From Solirubrobacterales bacterium (lineage in GTDB: Bacteria; Actinomycetota; Thermoleophilia; Solirubrobacterales; Solirubrobacteraceae), in contig JACDAP010000376.1 in the NCBI GenBank assembly GCA_013695395.1, positions 1 to 7,734 on the forward strand: 7,734 bases of DNA, read 5' to 3'. The position numbers and the translations under genes are program-made. The notes under the pieces are model-generated. The model searched no databases. It was not told the DNA's origin and was given only the letters and a program-made list of their open reading frames with translations. Of this stretch, positions 5,463 through 7,734 are shown one piece after another (positions within the stretch are counted from its first letter, which is position 1; the number at the start of each line of letters is the position of its first letter).

Positions 5463-5665
5463 GCGGTAGGCGTGGACGCTTCCGCCTTCGCGTCAAACTC
5501 CTTGAGCTTGCGCGCATGCACAGCAGACAATTCCCTGCGTTCCGCACCATCGCGGTATTCGCGGGTTTGCCGTTCCTTGCGAATCTCAACCACCGTGCGA
5601 ACAATGAGGTCGAATATGCCCCGAACGTTCGGATCGAGCATCGGGAGCTTGTCGGGTTTGGACAT
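5459..5665 (-). CDS. Small charged helical protein (68 aa)
   Basis: I start it at the ATG read from 5665 (MSKPDKLPMLDP), not at the longer open frame reaching 5770, because that extension lies opposite the SLOG gene. The product is highly charged and helical, with NVRGIFDLIVRTVVEIRKER in the middle and a basic/acidic C-terminal helix (RRELSAVHARKLKEFDAKAE), probably a coiled coil. No Shine-Dalgarno is evident. Its start codon abuts that of the divergent SLOG gene (CATATG, 5663-5668) and its stop overlaps the third double-glycine gene by 4 bases. The pattern of charged residues looks like real protein. The family is not recognised and a shadow frame is possible. Confidence 0.55.
   Translation of the reverse strand: MSKPDKLPMLDPNVRGIFDLIVRTVVEIRKERQTREYRDGAERRELSAVHARKLKEFDAKAEASTPTA
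5462..5486. terminator. Possible weak hairpin at a tail-to-tail junction
   Basis: GGCGG (5462-5466) pairs with CCGCC (5482-5486), with an inner GCG/CGC pairing and a TGGA loop. It starts at the last base of the third peptide gene and lies in the end of the opposite-strand gene. The position suits a terminator for the + strand operon, but no T-run follows on the + strand, so it is not a standard Rho-independent terminator. Confidence 0.25.
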
Positions 5666-6052
5666 ATGAGGGTTCTTGTTTGCGGTGGCCGGGACTACAC
5701 AAATGCAACGAACGTCAATTCGTGGCTCGATTCCCTCAGCGTGCACCAAGAAGTCACCACAGTCATTCACGGCGGCGCCACTGGTGCTGATGAGCTAGCC
5801 GATCAGTGGGCCAAAACTCACGGCGTGGCTGTCAACAAATTCCAAGCAGACTGGAGTAAGCACGGCAAAGCCGCGGGCCCAATCCGGAACGCTCAGATGT
5901 TGGATGAAGGCAAACCAGATGTGGTCTTAGCCTTTCCGGGAGGCCGCGGTACAGCCGACATGGTGCGCAAAGCTAGGACCGCAGGTATCGAAACAATTGA
6001 AGTCGATCCGAAAAGTTCAGCTAACCCTCCGGCCCCAGACTCACGCACGTAA
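5666..6052 (+). CDS. SLOG-domain protein, DUF2493/YspA-like family
   Basis: The protein has 128 residues. The frame is open back to 5516, but family members begin with M-R-V-L-V-C-G-G-R-D, which is exactly what follows ATG 5666. Visible motifs of the Rossmann-like SLOG fold are VCGGRDYT (5-12), VIHGGATGADELADQWA (33-49, the nucleotide-binding GGAxGAD loop), FQADWSKHGKAAGPIRNAQM (59-78) and DVVLAFPGGRGTADMV (85-100, with the GGxGT loop). SLOG domains bind nucleotides, sugars or modified nucleotide signals; DUF2493 proteins are common in phages but their ligand is not established. The C-terminal tail (SSANPPAPDSRT) is probably disordered and overlaps an opposite-strand gene by 32 bases. No good ribosome-binding site precedes the start; the nearest GGGAG (5643-5647) is 18 bases away. 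Confidence 0.88.
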   Translation: MRVLVCGGRDYTNATNVNSWLDSLSVHQEVTTVIHGGATGADELADQWAKTHGVAVNKFQADWSKHGKAAGPIRNAQMLDEGKPDVVLAFPGGRGTADMVRKARTAGIETIEVDPKSSANPPAPDSRT

Positions 6053-6245
6053 CCTTCAACCGCGTTCTAACCCGATGCCTTCTGCCGCTGAACAAATAGG
6101 ATTTGGGATCCTCGAAGACAACATCGTAAAAAATGTCCACGCGACGATCGAAGGCCGGCTCAGTCGTGGAAGCCGCAACGATCTGGCGCGTGGCTCGCTC
6201 TAGGAATTCGCGGACGGTTAAATCTAAGACGGGATCGAGGACCAT
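6021..6245 (-). CDS. Small hypothetical protein (74 aa)
   Basis: This frame reads from ATG at 6245 to a stop at 6021. The residues look protein-like: LDPVLDLTVREFLERATRQI at the N-terminus, an acidic/aromatic stretch RRVDIFYDVVFEDPKSYLF, and a basic end SGRRHRVRTRLKV. The + strand frame over the same bases is less convincing. Its start overlaps the start of the next + strand gene by two bases (CATG, 6243-6246) and its end overlaps the SLOG gene by 32 bases. No Shine-Dalgarno is seen upstream of the start. The predicted fold would be a small alpha-beta domain. The family is not recognised. Confidence 0.58.
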   Translation of the reverse strand: MVLDPVLDLTVREFLERATRQIVAASTTEPAFDRRVDIFYDVVFEDPKSYLFSGRRHRVRTRLKVTCVSLGPEG

Positions 6246-6468
6246 GACACCAGAAGAAGTAGACGCGCTGCCAGAGTTTCAATCGCTCTCAGTTCGCGAG
6301 GATGTACGAGACGGCCTTAGAACACAGATTCCCGTATTCCGTGGTGCCGCCATGTGGGTAAATCCTGGTGAACCATATCGAGCTTGGGATAGTGCCGGCA
6401 AAGAATGGTCGATTGGCTGGATTGAGGGTGTGCGTTGCAAGCAGCGGCCTTCATTTGCAAGCGGATAG
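6244..6468 (+). CDS. Small hypothetical protein (74 aa)
   Basis: I chose ATG 6244 because GAGG (6237-6240) precedes it at a plausible 3 bases; the open frame continues back to 6133 but that part is opposite another gene. The product starts with an acidic helix (TPEEVDALPEFQSLSVRED) and continues with aromatic, probably beta-strand segments (VFRGAAMWVNPGEPYRAW, then EWSIGWIEGV). The C-terminus is short and polar and overlaps the o-spanin gene tail-to-tail by 18 bases. It is the last + strand gene before the lysis cassette. The family is not recognised. Confidence 0.62.
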   Translation: MTPEEVDALPEFQSLSVREDVRDGLRTQIPVFRGAAMWVNPGEPYRAWDSAGKEWSIGWIEGVRCKQRPSFASG

Positions 6469-6783
6469 GACAGCCTCAAGCTCGCCGCTGTAGTCCAAAA
6501 GCTTCCGCCGCTCAATGAATATCTCGAGCGTAAATTTGTAGTCGTCAATGGCAGACAGCTCGGCATCGGTTGATATTTTCGGGCGCTGCGGTAGGGTTGC
6601 AGGCAAGCACGGCGTCGGTACAGCAACTAAGACTTTTTGCGGCGGTGGCGGAATCATCGCTCCGCATCCTGATAGCATTAACGCGCTTACCGCCATCAGG
6701 CCAGTAGAGTTATGGCGCCAAGTCCCGCAATGCTTAGGCTCGTCCGCGCGGGATCGGTTGACGAGGCAGGCTGGCCACTTCAC
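6451..6783 (-). CDS. Rz1-like outer-membrane spanin lipoprotein (o-spanin)
   Basis: It is read from GTG at 6783 (GTGA overlap with the Rz-like stop), with AAGGA (6797-6793) at 9 bases supporting that start. It has 110 residues. After a basic N-region it shows GLMAVSALMLSGC (28-40) with a lipobox LSGC, Cys40 being the predicted lipidated residue. The mature part begins CGAMIPPPPQKVLVAVPTPC, Pro-rich as is typical of Rz1. A second Cys lies near the C-terminus. Mature length is about 71 residues. O-spanins join the i-spanin across the periplasm and fuse inner and outer membranes in the last step of lysis. The signal region is long (39 residues); the internal ATG at residue 30 would leave too short a signal. 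Here Rz1 follows Rz with a 4-base overlap rather than being embedded in it. Confidence 0.8.
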   Translation of the reverse strand: MKWPACLVNRSRADEPKHCGTWRHNSTGLMAVSALMLSGCGAMIPPPPQKVLVAVPTPCLPATLPQRPKISTDAELSAIDDYKFTLEIFIERRKLLDYSGELEAVLSACK

Positions 6784-7190
6784 TTCCGCAGTTCCTTTCG
6801 TATGGCAGCTAGCGCGGTGCTGCAGCTTGCCCCAGAAGGCGTAGGACTCGCTGAGAGCGCCGCCAGCCTCCGGTCGCTGGCTTGATACTTCTCCGCCGCT
6901 TTGCGCAGCCTGGCTAGCTCCTGCTCCGCTTCCGCCCTATTCTTGTCGCCCGCCACCTTCAGCGCCTGAGTCCGGTCGCTGCATTCCTGCAGCACCTGCT
7001 TCTGGCCGGCAATGGTCCGCAGGGCGGTGTCCAGATCTTGTTGCGCTGATCTGAGGTCGGCCTTGGCCTCGGTCAGTTTTGCGCCCCGCACGATGTAGGC
7101 GGTCAGCAGGCCGGTGAGAGCGATCGCCACCGCGCCTGCGATGTACGGCAGTGCCGGGCCGATCAGATAGGAAAGCGCCTTTTGGAACAT
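6780..7190 (-). CDS. Rz-like inner-membrane spanin (i-spanin)
   Basis: The start is ATG at 7190, because GGAGG (7199-7195) is 4 bases upstream; a GTG one codon earlier (7193) would leave only 1 base. The product is 136 residues. It has one membrane segment near the N-terminus (about 13-34, PYIAGAVAIALTGLLTAYIV), then a long charged helix (about 37-105, rich in Ala, Glu, Lys and Gln) typical of a periplasmic coiled coil, and a C-terminal part with a Cys (SGASC). This is the i-spanin layout: an N-terminal anchor in the inner membrane with a coiled-coil reaching the o-spanin. It lies between the endolysin and the lipoprotein, the usual phage order. Sequence in this family is poorly conserved, so the call rests on topology and position. 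Confidence 0.82.
   Translation of the reverse strand: MFQKALSYLIGPALPYIAGAVAIALTGLLTAYIVRGAKLTEAKADLRSAQQDLDTALRTIAGQKQVLQECSDRTQALKVAGDKNRAEAEQELARLRKAAEKYQASDRRLAALSASPTPSGASCSTALAAIRKELRK
6793..6797 (-). promoter_or_regulatory. Ribosome-binding site supporting the GTG start of the o-spanin
   Basis: AAGGA on the - strand lies 9 bases before GTG 6783. It sits inside the end of the Rz-like gene and supports the GTG start over the internal ATG at residue 30. Confidence 0.5.
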
Positions 7191-7734
7191 CACCCCTCCA
7201 GCACTTGCAATGCATGCACGTACGCATCGCGCCGCTCATCTTCGCCGTGCGCGGTCTTGCCCGGGTCGCCGCGGTTGATGTAGCCGCTGATGGCATCGAT
7301 GTCATCGCGGTCTGCGAAGTAGTTCAAGCTGCGGTTATGCCACCACCAGCCAGCCGAGGCCGCGGCGTACTCCTTTTCTTCCAGCAACTCAGGCTGCGAT
7401 AGAAGTGGAATCTTCATGCCCAGCTGCGCCTCACGGTAGTTGTCCTTGCCGGTTAGCTGCAAAATTCCTCTGCCGCGGAATCGCCACCCGTCACCCGAAT
7501 GCACGTCCCCGTTGCCGATGCGGTTCGCGTAGACAAAGTTCGCCAGCTTCTGAGGATTGCGCACGTACGGAACGGCATCACCCACGCTGCGAAACCGGTA
7601 CGGCCAGACGTTGCGAATCCGCTGCGGCGTGGAGTAGTTCAGGTTCTCGACCCAACGCTGAAACCACTGCGATTCGTAGCCGGTCTGGGCGATGAATGCC
7701 GCCTGCTGTCTGGGCTTGCGGATATCGTAGTGAT
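7190..7734 (-). CDS. Endolysin, GH19 chitinase/lysozyme-like, N-terminus cut off
   Basis: The frame enters from the right edge and stops at 7190-7192, giving 180 visible residues; perhaps 20-30 are missing. Hallmarks of phage GH19 endolysins are present: QQAAFIAQTGYESQWFQRWV (9-28), VENLNYST (28-35), FVYANRIGNGDVHSGDGW (about 65-82) and FRGRGILQLTGKDNY shortly after. Two Glu nine residues apart (Glu20 in GYES, Glu29 in VENLNY) match the spacing of catalytic Glu49/Glu58 reported for the SPN1S endolysin; position +2 after the first Glu is Gln here. The enzyme cleaves the glycan backbone of peptidoglycan. No signal peptide can be judged because the start is outside the window. Its stop overlaps the spanin start (TGATG). 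A holin would be expected further upstream, beyond the window. Confidence 0.9.
   Translation of the reverse strand, partial: HYDIRKPRQQAAFIAQTGYESQWFQRWVENLNYSTPQRIRNVWPYRFRSVGDAVPYVRNPQKLANFVYANRIGNGDVHSGDGWRFRGRGILQLTGKDNYREAQLGMKIPLLSQPELLEEKEYAAASAGWWWHNRSLNYFADRDDIDAISGYINRGDPGKTAHGEDERRDAYVHALQVLEG
7195..7199 (-). promoter_or_regulatory. Ribosome-binding site deciding the i-spanin start
   Basis: GGAGG on the - strand lies 4 bases before ATG 7190 and just inside the end of the endolysin gene. It favours ATG 7190 over GTG 7193. Confidence 0.6.

Noticed and set aside
5045..5604. Two long - strand frames (5045-5350 and 5143-5604) opposite the double-glycine genes
   Set aside because: The + strand genes each have a strong ribosome-binding site and a shared leader motif, while the - strand frames show no recognisable domain and have compositions typical of antisense frames.
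5516..5665. N-terminal extension of the SLOG gene
   Set aside because: The family begins at the MRVLVCGG segment, and the extension is opposite another likely gene.
6133..6243. Extension of the 6244-6468 gene and a + strand frame at 5997-6203
   Set aside because: The - strand frame 6021-6245 looks more protein-like over these bases, and ATG 6244 has its own ribosome-binding site.
6279..6626. - strand frame of 115 codons over the small + gene and the o-spanin end
   Set aside because: Composition is Ser/Arg-rich and lacks pattern; it is in a different frame from the lipobox gene on the same strand.
6698..6782. Hydrophobic stretch (SLSIAGLGAITLLA) in a second - strand frame at the start of the o-spanin
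   Set aside because: It has no start codon in frame and ends at a stop before the lipobox, so it is probably chance. It would matter only if a frameshift were present.
6548..6844. + strand frame opposite the spanins
   Set aside because: It is the antisense of a clear lipobox protein and coiled-coil spanin, with no domain of its own.

Overview
The window reads as part of a tailed-phage or prophage genome infecting a Gram-negative, fairly GC-rich bacterium. Three things point to this. There is a two-gene DNA recombination cassette (annealing protein plus YqaJ-type nuclease). There is a lysis cassette with a GH19 endolysin and an i-spanin/o-spanin pair, and spanins are only needed where there is an outer membrane. 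Nearly all genes are short, tightly packed and joined by ATGA or GTGA stop/start overlaps. A proteobacterial host is likely, but I cannot name the genus. No tRNA, rRNA, CRISPR array or insertion sequence is visible, and no stretch over 300 bases lacks a gene.

Left and centre (1-4947, + strand): one long co-directional early-type operon. It starts with five small genes of unknown role, one with a single membrane segment and one with a Tat-like signal peptide. A ParB/Spo0J-type DNA-binding protein follows, translationally coupled to a GHKL ATPase of the MutL/Hsp90/MORC type. A small conserved-looking protein comes next, then a DUF1071/Sak3-like single-strand annealing protein, a YqaJ exonuclease and a small helical protein. 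The annealing protein and exonuclease would work together on DNA ends.

Centre right (4998-5462, + strand): three tandem tiny genes, two of them below 60 codons. They encode peptides of 56, 32 and 62 residues. All three carry the same C-terminal signature, a double-glycine (bacteriocin-type) leader with L at -12, E/Q at -8, L at -7, V at -4 and Gly at -3 to -1. Predicted cores of only 10, 14 and 15 residues follow. No transporter, modification enzyme or immunity gene is present in the window, so they would have to use a host C39-peptidase exporter. This is the most novel feature of the window.

5459-6468: four small genes on alternating strands, each touching or overlapping the next (tail-to-tail, head-to-head, tail-to-tail, head-to-head). 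One encodes a SLOG-fold DUF2493 protein.

Right (6451-7734, - strand): the lysis cassette, read right to left as endolysin, Rz-like i-spanin, Rz1-like o-spanin lipoprotein. It converges on the + strand operon. The endolysin runs off the right edge and a small hypothetical gene is cut by the left edge.
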